Source: Lachnospiraceae bacterium UBA3638 (GTDB lineage Bacteria > Bacillota > Clostridia > Lachnospirales > Lachnospiraceae). From it: a stretch of DNA of 51,920 bases. The stretch spans positions 1 through 51,920 of the forward strand of contig DFKT01000100.1 in the NCBI GenBank assembly GCA_002373595.1. The letters run 5' to 3'. Below, piece after piece: positions 1 through 7,459 of this stretch. The position numbers and the translations under genes are program-made. Position 1 is the first letter of the stretch. Each line of letters opens with the position of its first letter. The notes beneath the pieces are model-generated. The model worked only from the letters and a program-made list of their open reading frames with translations, was not told where the DNA came from and searched no databases.

Positions 1-13
1 AGGAGAAGTTTAT

Positions 14-505
14 ATGTTACTTGCAGGTGTTCCTAAGGGCTTGATAGTAGCCATTATCGTATTTGTAGTACTTATCGGCATCGCCGTAGCTCTTTATTTC
101 CTCGGAAAGAAAGCTCAGAAAAAGCAGGCAGAACAGCAGGAGATGCTTCAGGCTAACAAGCAGACGGTATCCATGCTGATCATAGATAAGAAGAAAATGA
201 GACTGAAGGATGCGGGACTTCCGCAGGCGGTCCTCGATCAGACTCCCAAGATGCTCCGCAATTCAAGGCTTCCCATTATCAAAGCAAAGGTCGGGCCTCA
301 GGTCCTTAGCCTGATTTGTGACGATAAGATCTTTGACGATGTACCGGTCAAGAAAGAGGTCAAAGCTTCCGTCAGCGGTATATATGTCATCGATGTAAAG
401 GGACTTCACGGAAAGCGTGACGATGCTCCCGCCAAAAAGAAAAAAGGCCTCAAGGCCTGGGTCGATAAGCTTCAGGAAAAAGCCGGAGCAAAGCCGATCA
501 GGTAA
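14..505 (+). CDS. Membrane-anchored protein of unknown function
   Basis: A 163-residue protein with a good ribosome binding site (AGGAG, bases 1-5) eight bases before the ATG. Residues about 8-30 are one hydrophobic segment (IVAIIVFVVLIGIAVALYF). A highly charged Lys/Gln-rich stretch follows at about 31-60, so the likely topology is a single N-terminal anchor with a cytoplasmic body. The body (about 50-130) looks like a small alpha/beta domain and the tail is Lys-rich (AKKKKGLKAW). I recognise no family or catalytic motif. It is the only + strand gene at this edge and converges on the DUF1934 gene, so its operon partners, if any, lie outside the window. It is probably a genuine gene because it has an RBS, sensible composition and no overlap with another gene. 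Its function is not assignable from sequence. Confidence 0.75.
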   Translation: MLLAGVPKGLIVAIIVFVVLIGIAVALYFLGKKAQKKQAEQQEMLQANKQTVSMLIIDKKKMRLKDAGLPQAVLDQTPKMLRNSRLPIIKAKVGPQVLSLICDDKIFDDVPVKKEVKASVSGIYVIDVKGLHGKRDDAPAKKKKGLKAWVDKLQEKAGAKPIR

Positions 506-529
506 ATCGGTCACATCAAATAAGCTCTC

Positions 530-949
530 CTACAGAGTCGCGCGGATCTCAAGCGCGGCTCTTTCATATTCCGCACCTTCCGCAGGACCTGCGATCATCC
601 TGTATTCCACTTTTATAAGTCTGGTATTACCCTCGCCCTCACGGATCATCATGTCAGCAACGGTAGTGATATCTATATTGCCGAAAGGCGTCCTGTACGG
701 GCAGACATTTTCCCTGCCTATCTCATACTTTAGCTCGCTGTATACCGCTCCCGTTCTTCTCACACAGACCACATTGCCGCTGACCGTGATCCTGGTCTCA
801 CTCTTTGCGGCATCGTCGCCCTCTTTATAGAAAAAGTATTCGGTATCATCCTTTTCTATATATGTACCGTCGGCTTCGGTCACAGTCTCTTCCCAGACGC
901 CGTCACGAAAATGCTTTCCTGTTACTTTTATCCTGCAGGGTGTTTTCAA
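530..949 (-). CDS. DUF1934 (YwiB-like) small beta-barrel protein
   Basis: A 139-residue protein matching the general look of the DUF1934/YwiB family, a small lipocalin-like beta barrel found in many Firmicutes. It has alternating short beta strands, such as ETRITVSGNVVCVRRTG in the middle and NTRLIKVEYRM near the end, and the family's usual length. The start is a TTG at 949. GGAG lies eight bases upstream, and the next in-frame ATG would remove most of the protein. It begins one base after the stop of the GntR regulator gene, so ispE, the regulator and this gene form a probable three-gene operon. The biochemical role of the family is not established as far as I know. The family call is by resemblance and cannot be checked here. 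Confidence 0.75.
   Translation of the reverse strand: MKTPCRIKVTGKHFRDGVWEETVTEADGTYIEKDDTEYFFYKEGDDAAKSETRITVSGNVVCVRRTGAVYSELKYEIGRENVCPYRTPFGNIDITTVADMMIREGEGNTRLIKVEYRMIAGPAEGAEYERAALEIRATL
534..562 (+). terminator. Possible weak terminator hairpin after the 14-505 gene
   Basis: AGAGTCGCGC (534-543) pairs with GCGCGGCTCT (553-562) over 10 bp with one wobble, leaving a 9-base loop, and is followed by TTTCAT. It lies inside the 3' end of the convergent DUF1934 gene. The short T run makes it a weak candidate for ending transcription of the + strand gene, and it could be coincidental coding sequence. Confidence 0.3.
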
Positions 950-950
950 T

Positions 951-1625
951 CTATTTCTCCATCCGGAGCTGTTTGATAATGGCAGCCTTCTGATTCTCTA
1001 TATGTATCCTGGCGGCTTCCGTTGCCGCTTTTTTGTTTCGATCCTCGATGGCCTCGAGGATGGCGGCGTGCTCATTTATCAGATTATCGTGTGCGCCCGA
1101 TCCCTTTATATATTCGTAACGATATCTGTACATGGGCTGCGAGAGAGTATTCTCAAGTGCTATGAGCCTGTCATTTCCCGTTGCCCTGATTATCACATTG
1201 TGAAAGTCCACATCGGCCTGCGCTATAGTGCGGTTGCCGGCGCGCTCAGTGACAGCTTCCTCAAATCTCTCGGCAGCGCGTCTGAGCTTCACCGTATCCT
1301 CTTCGGTGATCCTCTCGCAGGCAAGCTCTACGCACAGCACATCAAATGCACTCCTTACCTCGAGCACGTCATTCATGCTCTTCTCAGTGATCTGAGCTAC
1401 TCTCGCACCCTTCCTCGGCTCCATAGTGACAAGACCTTCAAGCACAAGGTCACGCACCGCCTCACGGATCGGAGTACGACTGACTCCGAGTTTCTCGGCC
1501 AGCGGGACCTCCATCAGTCTCGATCCCGGAGCGAGCTCTCCGTTCAGTATATCATTCCTCAGTCTGTTGAATACCGCATCGCGGAGCGGCATAAATTCAT
1601 CCACATGATCACTTTTAGCTGCCAT
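951..1625 (-). CDS. GntR-family transcriptional regulator, FCD subfamily
   Basis: A 224-residue FadR-type regulator. Residues about 12-75 are a winged helix-turn-helix with the GntR signature (LAEKLGVSRTPIREAVRDL). Residues about 85-215 are an all-helical FCD ligand domain. It carries the spaced Asp/His residues that usually bind a metal in this class (DVDFHNVI, INEHAAIL, RIHIENQ). FCD proteins sense small organic acids or similar metabolites and act as dimers at palindromic operators; the ligand here is unknown. An upstream in-frame extension to 1745 exists, but I chose the ATG at 1625 because AAGGAGGT lies just before it and the extension only overlaps ispE. The gene overlaps the end of ispE by 11 bases and runs into the DUF1934 gene, so it is probably cotranscribed with both. 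Confidence 0.9.
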   Translation of the reverse strand: MAAKSDHVDEFMPLRDAVFNRLRNDILNGELAPGSRLMEVPLAEKLGVSRTPIREAVRDLVLEGLVTMEPRKGARVAQITEKSMNDVLEVRSAFDVLCVELACERITEEDTVKLRRAAERFEEAVTERAGNRTIAQADVDFHNVIIRATGNDRLIALENTLSQPMYRYRYEYIKGSGAHDNLINEHAAILEAIEDRNKKAATEAARIHIENQKAAIIKQLRMEK

Positions 1626-2607
1626 ATGACCTCCTTTCGGGAGTGAGGATACAGGTAACTGCGCTCCGGCTCTCCGTGGATAATCCCGCTTCGAGCACTT
1701 TTCTGACGCATCTGTCAGCTGTATCTCTGTCATCACATATCGCAAAGACGGTCGGTCCGCTTCCGCTCATAAGCGCAGCGCGCGCACCTTCTTCCATAAA
1801 GATATCCTTTATCTTCCGTACATCGGGACACTCAGGTATGGTCACATACTCAAGTATATTGCCAAGTTTTCTGACGATAGTGTCAGTATCTCCTGCTATT
1901 ACCGCCTCTCTCATTCCGTCTACATCGGGATGCACAAGAGCTGCTTCATCCATCGCATCGAGAGCCTTATATACATGCGGAGTGGATACAGAGCTTTCGG
2001 GCTTGGCAAGTGCTATGATAAGATCCGCTCCGCACTCTATGGGTGTCAGTACCTCCCCTATACCTTCGGCAAGTGCAACTCCGCCCATCATACAGTATGG
2101 GATATCCGCACCGAGCTTAGCTCCTATCTCGGACAGCCTCTTCATATCTACAGGATTTCCAAAGAGCTCGTTTACTCCGATGAGAGCTGCAGCTGCATCG
2201 GTGCTTCCTCCGGCAAGGCCTGCTGCCATGGGGATCCTTTTATCGAGAGTGATCTTTATCGTACCTTTCGCATCATCGGGTATTAACTCTGCCATGTCCC
2301 CCGAAGCTTCTCCGATCAGGACTATCTCTGACAGGACAGCCTTGGCTGCGCGCACTATGAGATTATCATCGCCGGTGGGGAATTCGCCGATCTCACCGCC
2401 GGCCCTGCCGTAGAGACTTGCGATCTCAAGCGTGACATGTATGTCATTTATGTCTTTTACTCTTTCCGATCCGGTAAACTCCATCTTAAGAGTATCATGG
2501 AGTCCCACCGATGCCATGATCATGCGGACTTCGTGATATCCGTCGGGGCGTCTTCCGGTCACATCGAGACTTAAGTTTATCTTTGCGTAGCATTCCCTTG
2601 TAATCAT
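1615..2607 (-). CDS. ispE: 4-diphosphocytidyl-2-C-methyl-D-erythritol kinase
   Basis: A GHMP-family kinase of the methylerythritol phosphate (MEP) isoprenoid pathway, phosphorylating the 2-hydroxyl of 4-diphosphocytidyl-methylerythritol with ATP. The N-terminus shows the IspE motif YAKINLSLDVTGRRPDGYHE with the catalytic Lys (K9). The GHMP ATP loop MAAGLAGGSTDAAAAL is near residues 128-143, including the conserved Asp137. A C-terminal SGSGPTVFAI loop is present. At 330 residues it is about 40 longer than usual, with extra sequence between the N-terminal strands and the ATP loop (about 55-120). The ATG at 2607 is chosen because the kinase motif starts immediately after it; the upstream extension to 2673 has no family similarity. 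Only a weak AAGG precedes it. First gene of the ispE-gntR-DUF1934 set. Confidence 0.95.
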   Translation of the reverse strand: MITRECYAKINLSLDVTGRRPDGYHEVRMIMASVGLHDTLKMEFTGSERVKDINDIHVTLEIASLYGRAGGEIGEFPTGDDNLIVRAAKAVLSEIVLIGEASGDMAELIPDDAKGTIKITLDKRIPMAAGLAGGSTDAAAALIGVNELFGNPVDMKRLSEIGAKLGADIPYCMMGGVALAEGIGEVLTPIECGADLIIALAKPESSVSTPHVYKALDAMDEAALVHPDVDGMREAVIAGDTDTIVRKLGNILEYVTIPECPDVRKIKDIFMEEGARAALMSGSGPTVFAICDDRDTADRCVRKVLEAGLSTESRSAVTCILTPERRSYGS

Positions 2608-2685
2608 AAAACTATAATACCTTTTTTTGGGCGAAAATGCTACCTGGCTTTCGCGGTTTATGATATGATTCAAAGGAGATCATTG

Positions 2686-2751
2686 ATGATCATGACGTAT
2701 GAGGATAAGGAAAGGCTTAAGAAGAGCGGGGTAAGAGTAGGAGAAAGATAA
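2686..2751 (+). CDS. 21-codon leader ORF overlapping the GH43 start
   Basis: A short ORF with its own strong ribosome binding site (AAAGGAG at 2672-2678) and an ATG seven bases on. It encodes 21 residues rich in Lys, Glu and Arg and ending GVRVGER. Its TAA stop at 2749-2751 shares its last A with the ATG of the GH43 gene (TAATG), so ribosomes ending here could restart directly on the enzyme gene. Two TATGAT hexamers lie just upstream (2659-2669) and could serve as a -10. It may be a coupling leader peptide or the decayed start of an older gene. The GVRVG tail loosely recalls the N-terminus of hexapeptide acyltransferases, but that is speculation. Confidence 0.5.
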   Translation: MIMTYEDKERLKKSGVRVGER

Positions 2752-5700
2752 TGATAAACAGTTATATCCATAATGCGGATAACGGGGACGGGACCTATTC
2801 CAATCCCATTTTGTATTCTGATCTTTCCGATCCGGATGCTATACGTGTCGGCAGCGATTATTATATGACGGCGTCGAGCTTTTGCAATGCGCCCGGACTG
2901 CCCATCCTTCATTCCAAAGACCTTGTAAACTGGGAACTTATAAACTATGCTCTGCCAAGGCTTCCGGATAAGAGATATGACCGTCCGGTTCATGGCTGCG
3001 GTGTATGGGCTCCGTCGATACGTTTTCATGACGGGCTCTTTTTTATATGTTTTCCCATGCCTGATGAGGGTATATATATGATCACTGCACCGGATCCGTA
3101 CGGTGAGTGGTCGGAGCCGGTGAACATATATCCCGGAGCAGGAAGGATCGATCCCTGCCCCTTCTGGGATGATGACGGTAAAGCATATCTTGTATATGGT
3201 GTGGCTAAAAGCCGTATAGGATATAAAAGCGTTATATATATACGTGAGATGAGACCCGACGGTATGGGGCTCACAGGTGAGCCGGTGAAGGTGTTTGACG
3301 GCAATGAGAATGATCAGCATACTATCGAAGGGCCGAAACTGTATAAGAGGAACGGTAAGTATTATATCTTTGCCCCTGCGGGAGGGGTCAAGTCGGGCTG
3401 GCAGACAGTGCTTCGTTCAGATCATATCTATGGCCCGTACGAATACAAGGTGGTAATGCGGCAGGGAGACACTGCCGTAAACGGACCTCATCAGGGGGCA
3501 TGGGTGGATACAGTTACCGGTGAGGACTGGTTCATACATTTCCAGGATGTATATGCTGCGGGGAGGATAACACATCTGCAGCCGATGAGATGGGAGAATG
3601 ACTGGCCCATTATAGGTAAAGCAGTTCCGGAGGCTGACTACGGTGTACCGGTGACGCGTTATAAAAAACCTGATGCCGGTAACGATCCGGCCGGAATGGC
3701 GGAGATACAGACATCCGATGATTTTTCCAAAGACCGCATCGGCCTTCAATGGCAATGGAATGCGAACCCGGGCAGGGATGCGTATCTGCTTAAAGGAGGT
3801 AAGCTGATACTTAATGCAGTCAAAAAGGAAGGCGCGTATGGGGATATGCCGGACATTCTTCTTCAGAAATGGCCTGCGCCGGAATTCTGCTGTGTTACAA
3901 AGATTAGGCTCTCGGGATTGACGCAGGGTGATGAAGCGGGCGTGATCTCAATGGGTATGGAATACGGGCTGGTCACCTTCTCAAAAGGGGACGGGGCCGT
4001 AGATGTTAAGGCCGTGAAAGGAAGGCAGATATTCGGCAGGATACTGGCAGAGGATACGGAGGAAGAGGTGGTCTTTGATGCAAAACTTCCTGCGGATACG
4101 GACACAGTGTATGTTAAATATCTGGTGGAAGATAAGGGGAAGAGAAAGCTGCCTTCGGAAGATATCCTGTTTCCTGATGAAGAGATCAGCATCCTGTTCA
4201 GTACCGATGGGATCGATTATACGCCTGCGCTTAAGATGAACGCCGTTCCCGGGCGCTGGGTTGGCGTTAAGAACGGTGTCTTCTGTGCTTCGGACAGGGA
4301 TGGATCCTCAGGCTATGCGGAGGTTTTATCCGTTATATACGACAGGATATATCATAATCCCGTAAAACGGGGGTTTTTCCCCGATCCGTCTGTGGTGAGA
4401 GTTGGCAGGGATTTCTATATGGTGAATTCCAGTTTTCAGTATTTTCCGGCTATACCCATAAGTCATTCAACGGATATGGTACACTGGGAGATAATAGGGC
4501 ATGCGTTAACGGATGCGGATGAGCTGGATATAAGCGACATCCGTGATTCGCACGGCATATGGGCTCCGGATATAGAATATGATAACGGACGCTTTGTTAT
4601 AATGGCGACGCTGCGCCTTAACGGAGACGGAAAGCGCGGGAATAACGTGCTGAGAAGGCAGCTGATGGTCTCGTCCGATAAGCCCGAAGGACCTTACAGT
4701 AAGCCTGCATGGCTGGAAGTCGACAGTATAGATCCGTCGCTCTTTGTTGATGATGATGGTAAGCACTATATGGTCATAAGCCCCGGCATATGCCTGGTTC
4801 CGTTAAGTGATGACTGCAGCAGGATAACGGGGGAAGTCACCGAAGTATGGCCGGGAACGGGAGAACGTTGTCCCGAGGGGCCGCATCTTATCAGGAAGGG
4901 AGAATACTATTATGCCATTCTTGCGGAAGGCGGGACCGGCTATGGCCACGGTATCAATGTGGCCAGATCCAAGGATCTGTTCGGACCCTATGAACCTTCT
5001 CCTTATAATCCGCTGCTGAGGCAGACGGATCCCGATGCGCCTCTGCAGCGCTGCGGTCACGGTAAGCTCATTGAAGATCCCAACGGTGAGTGGTGGGTTT
5101 ATTATCTGTGCGGAAGACCTAATAACGGAAAACATACTACCATAGGCCGTGAGACGGCTCTTGAACCCGTCAGGTGGCTTGATGACGGCTGGTTTGTCAT
5201 AAACGATCGTAAAGGACCGAGCGTGGTAAATATAGCGCCCCGCCTTCAGGAGATGAGGACAGCCGGATGGGAAAGAGATGATTTCGATAAAGAGGAACTG
5301 AACCTTAACTGGGAATTTGTCAGAACACCGGCCGGGGGGAGTTATTCACTTACCGAGAGACCCGGCTGGCTGAGGATATGGACCCGGGACGGGCAGCTTT
5401 CCGAGATACGTGCAAAGAATACATTATTAAGAAGGGAACAGGCGCTTTGTTATACCGCTAAAACCAGGCTGGAGTTTTATCCGGAGAAGAACGGGGAACA
5501 GGCGGGGCTGACCTGTTACTACAGCACCGCCACATATGCTCGTTTTTCACTCTGTTACGAGGAGGGACGCAGACTGCAGCTCGTGATAAACAGAAATCAC
5601 GGAGAGGAACTTATAGCAGAAACGGATATTATAGAGAAGAGAGCGGTATATCTGAAAGTGGAGGTCGATCATCTGACGAGAAGATTTTTCTACAGTTATA

Positions 5701-5885
5701 ATGATAGGGAATGGATGGCAGCCGGGACATTGGAAAACTGTATCTATCTGTGTGACGAAGGGGTGCCTGATGATCCGAAGCGGCATACGGGAACACTGGT
5801 AGGTATATATGCAAACAACGGCGGCTGCGGAAGCCGTATACCGGCCGATTTCGATTATTTTGAATATAAAGACGGGAGCCCCTGA
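2751..5885 (+). CDS. Tandem GH43 glycoside hydrolase (two catalytic domains)
   Basis: A 1044-residue cytoplasmic enzyme (no signal peptide) made of two GH43 five-bladed propellers, each followed by a beta-sandwich. Domain 1 (about 15-300) has the base Asp27 (LSDPDAIRVG), the pKa-modulating Asp134 (RIDPCPFWDDDGKAYLVYG) and the acid Glu193 (IEGPKLYKRNGKYYIF). Domain 2 (about 533-850) has Asp545 (GFFPDPSVVRVGRDFYMVNS), Asp661 (SIDPSLFVDDDGKHYMV) and Glu709 (CPEGPHL). Both triads are complete. The segments at about 320-530 and 865-1040 look like the concanavalin-A-like C-terminal domain of beta-xylosidases. GH43 enzymes cleave beta-xylosyl or alpha-L-arabinofuranosyl ends of xylo- and arabino-oligosaccharides. 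The two halves are diverged, so different substrate preferences are likely. AGGAG precedes the ATG, which overlaps the leader ORF stop. Confidence 0.93.
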   Translation: MINSYIHNADNGDGTYSNPILYSDLSDPDAIRVGSDYYMTASSFCNAPGLPILHSKDLVNWELINYALPRLPDKRYDRPVHGCGVWAPSIRFHDGLFFICFPMPDEGIYMITAPDPYGEWSEPVNIYPGAGRIDPCPFWDDDGKAYLVYGVAKSRIGYKSVIYIREMRPDGMGLTGEPVKVFDGNENDQHTIEGPKLYKRNGKYYIFAPAGGVKSGWQTVLRSDHIYGPYEYKVVMRQGDTAVNGPHQGAWVDTVTGEDWFIHFQDVYAAGRITHLQPMRWENDWPIIGKAVPEADYGVPVTRYKKPDAGNDPAGMAEIQTSDDFSKDRIGLQWQWNANPGRDAYLLKGGKLILNAVKKEGAYGDMPDILLQKWPAPEFCCVTKIRLSGLTQGDEAGVISMGMEYGLVTFSKGDGAVDVKAVKGRQIFGRILAEDTEEEVVFDAKLPADTDTVYVKYLVEDKGKRKLPSEDILFPDEEISILFSTDGIDYTPALKMNAVPGRWVGVKNGVFCASDRDGSSGYAEVLSVIYDRIYHNPVKRGFFPDPSVVRVGRDFYMVNSSFQYFPAIPISHSTDMVHWEIIGHALTDADELDISDIRDSHGIWAPDIEYDNGRFVIMATLRLNGDGKRGNNVLRRQLMVSSDKPEGPYSKPAWLEVDSIDPSLFVDDDGKHYMVISPGICLVPLSDDCSRITGEVTEVWPGTGERCPEGPHLIRKGEYYYAILAEGGTGYGHGINVARSKDLFGPYEPSPYNPLLRQTDPDAPLQRCGHGKLIEDPNGEWWVYYLCGRPNNGKHTTIGRETALEPVRWLDDGWFVINDRKGPSVVNIAPRLQEMRTAGWERDDFDKEELNLNWEFVRTPAGGSYSLTERPGWLRIWTRDGQLSEIRAKNTLLRREQALCYTAKTRLEFYPEKNGEQAGLTCYYSTATYARFSLCYEEGRRLQLVINRNHGEELIAETDIIEKRAVYLKVEVDHLTRRFFYSYNDREWMAAGTLENCIYLCDEGVPDDPKRHTGTLVGIYANNGGCGSRIPADFDYFEYKDGSP

Positions 5886-5922
5886 CAAAACAGGATGATC
5901 AGAATAATTTACGGACAAAGAC

Positions 5923-5950
5923 TAAAGAATCAGACTAAAGAAGCCGAAAC
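5923..5950 (+). promoter_or_regulatory. Sigma-D (sigma-28, flagellar)-like promoter
   Basis: TAAA at 5923-5926 followed by 16 bases and GCCGAAAC at 5943-5950. The Bacillus sigma-D consensus is TAAA, about 15 bases, then GCCGATAT. Seven of the eight core positions (TAAA, GCCG) match, counting GCCGA as the strongest part. It sits 66 bases before the ATG of the 199-residue protein gene in an otherwise empty 130-base gap. No sigma-A style -35/-10 pair is evident there. Confidence 0.5.
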
Positions 5951-6015
5951 AAATATCAGATCAAGGATGATTGCCGGGTTTGCGCGCACAGATCACGGCA
6001 AAGAAAGGAGAGCAA

Positions 6016-6615
6016 ATGAGTGTAAACGGAATTACCACATCCTCTCAGGTATCGGGTACCCGGAGCTACAAAGCATCTGAAAAACCGGTAAAGACCACAG
6101 AGGCTGCGACTGCAGGGAAAGACGATGTCGCTGCGGTTTACGAACCTTCACAAGCAGTGACCAAATCCGCAACCTATACGCCCAACACCGCTCTTGTGAG
6201 CCAGCTGAAATCAGACGCCGAACAGCGCGCTGCCAATCTGCAGAGCCTGGTAGAAAAGGTTATGAAACAGCAGGCAACGACCTACGGTAACGCTACCGAT
6301 ATCTGGTCGTTCCTACGCGAGGGCAACTTCACGGTAGATCCTCAGACCAAAGCCGAAGCACAGGCTGCGATCGCCGAGGACGGATACTGGGGCGTCAATC
6401 AGACCAGCGATCGTATCGTTCAGTTTGCTACCGCTCTTACAGGCGGAGATCCTGACAAGATCGATGAGATGATGAATGCTTTCAAGAAAGGTTTCCAGAT
6501 GGCTACCAAGACATGGGGCGGAGAGCTTCCCGATATATCGCAGAAAACATATGATGCGGTCATCGAGAAATTCAATAAGCTCAAAGAAGAAGCCGGACTC
6601 ATCGTCGAGAAATAA
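6016..6615 (+). CDS. Conserved-looking soluble protein of unknown function, candidate motility-regulon member
   Basis: A 199-residue protein. The N-terminal 75 residues are Ser/Thr/Ala/Lys-rich and look disordered (MSVNGITTSSQVSGT). From about 70 a helical domain follows with a run of distinctive segments: NLQSLVEKVMKQQ, NATDIWSFLREG, AIAEDGYWGVNQTSDRIVQF, and AFKKGFQMATKTWGGELPDIS. I have an impression that proteins of this pattern recur in Clostridia, but I know no function for them. There is no signal peptide or membrane segment. The start at 6016 is preceded by AAAGGAG; the longer reading from 5971 lacks an RBS. The promoter upstream resembles those read by the flagellar sigma factor, which hints at a motility or chemotaxis connection. 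It is monocistronic, ending at a strong terminator. Confidence 0.8.
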   Translation: MSVNGITTSSQVSGTRSYKASEKPVKTTEAATAGKDDVAAVYEPSQAVTKSATYTPNTALVSQLKSDAEQRAANLQSLVEKVMKQQATTYGNATDIWSFLREGNFTVDPQTKAEAQAAIAEDGYWGVNQTSDRIVQFATALTGGDPDKIDEMMNAFKKGFQMATKTWGGELPDISQKTYDAVIEKFNKLKEEAGLIVEK

Positions 6616-6636
6616 GACTTCGATGTAACAAAACAA

Positions 6637-6670
6637 AAAACCTTCGGGTCCATGCGGATCCGAAGGTTTT
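6637..6670. terminator. Bidirectional intrinsic terminator
   Basis: A 15-bp stem with one wobble (AAAACCTTCGGGTCC, 6637-6651, with GGATCCGAAGGTTTT, 6656-6670) and a 4-base ATGC loop. It is flanked by A-rich sequence on the left and TTTTCTT on the right, so it can work in both directions. It closes the 199-residue protein gene from the left and the long nine-gene minus-strand run from the right. Confidence 0.92.
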
Positions 6671-6685
6671 CTTCATCTTATCGTA

Positions 6686-7459
6686 TTAAAGTTTCTGCTG
6701 GATGAAGAATTTGTCTATCTCCTCAAGAAGTCCCTGTTTGCCGATGGACTTTAAGAGGTATCTCTCCATCTTCATTCCCATGACTCTCGCCACGCTCTCT
6801 CTGTCGGATTTACCCGTGAGGAACATGACAGGTATCTCACTCGTTCCCAACTCACTCTGAAGCATCTCCAACACGTTGGGGCCTGAAGCAACGGGCATCT
6901 CATAATCGAGAAGTATAAGGTCCGCCTTATTCTTAGCCAGCCATGTGATCGCCTGCATTCCGGAATTGACGATGGATACGCGATATTTCTCTTTGAGCCA
7001 GCTGTGTACCATCCTGAGGAAAGTGGCATCATCATCGACGATAAGGATACTCTTCTTCTGATATCCTGCTTCTCGCTCATAGAGAAGATCCATTATCTTG
7101 TCGGTAAAGGTGTGCATATCAAAAGGACGGTGGAATATCGCCGAGAGGTGCTCCTCGGGGATGATCTTGGTCACGTCCTTGATCTCGCTCTCATCTCCGA
7201 TAACGACTACCATCCTGTCGTCGATCGTGACATCCTTCAGATAGAGAAGAAGCTTGGTGAGCTCTTCTATCTGTCCGTCCATGTAGAGAACATACAGATC
7301 CGTCTCGTCCTTAAAGAAGGTTAACGCCTGAAGATCGGATACCGAAAACATAGTCGGATGGCCGGTCATTTTTTCCAGATTGTCTCTCATGGATTTAACC
7401 ATAAAAGTTTCTTTGCTCCCGACTATGACGATCTTGCCGGGTTCGTTCTTATCCTTCAT
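6686..7459 (-). CDS. Double-receiver response regulator (pseudo-receiver plus receiver)
   Basis: A 257-residue protein with two CheY-like domains and no output domain. Residues about 9-128 have the receiver fold pattern but lack the paired acidic residues after strand 1 (KIVIVGSKETF). Asp61 in YMDGQ may be a relic of the phosphorylation site, so this half is probably a protein-interaction domain. Residues about 136-255 are canonical: acidic pocket ILIVDDDATF, phospho-acceptor Asp185 (LILLDYEMP), Thr215 (MFLTGKS) and Lys237. It overlaps the EAL gene by 11 bases and has AAAGGG before its ATG. As last gene of the run beginning with the hybrid kinase, it is the natural receiver of that kinase's HPt phosphoryl group. 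The partner is inferred from position only. Confidence 0.88.
   Translation of the reverse strand: MKDKNEPGKIVIVGSKETFMVKSMRDNLEKMTGHPTMFSVSDLQALTFFKDETDLYVLYMDGQIEELTKLLLYLKDVTIDDRMVVVIGDESEIKDVTKIIPEEHLSAIFHRPFDMHTFTDKIMDLLYEREAGYQKKSILIVDDDATFLRMVHSWLKEKYRVSIVNSGMQAITWLAKNKADLILLDYEMPVASGPNVLEMLQSELGTSEIPVMFLTGKSDRESVARVMGMKMERYLLKSIGKQGLLEEIDKFFIQQKL

Noticed and set aside
1626..1745. Upstream extension of the GntR regulator
   Set aside because: It overlaps the ispE coding region, has no RBS, and the ATG at 1625 follows a near-perfect AAGGAGGT.
2670..3320. Long open frame on the minus strand opposite the GH43 gene
   Set aside because: It is antisense to a clear enzyme gene, lacks a ribosome binding site and family motifs, and its composition (many Ile, Tyr, Arg, His) is that of a shadow frame.
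5895..6080. 61-codon + strand frame between GH43 and the 199-residue protein
   Set aside because: It overlaps the real start at 6016 in another frame, has no RBS, and covers the promoter-like element.
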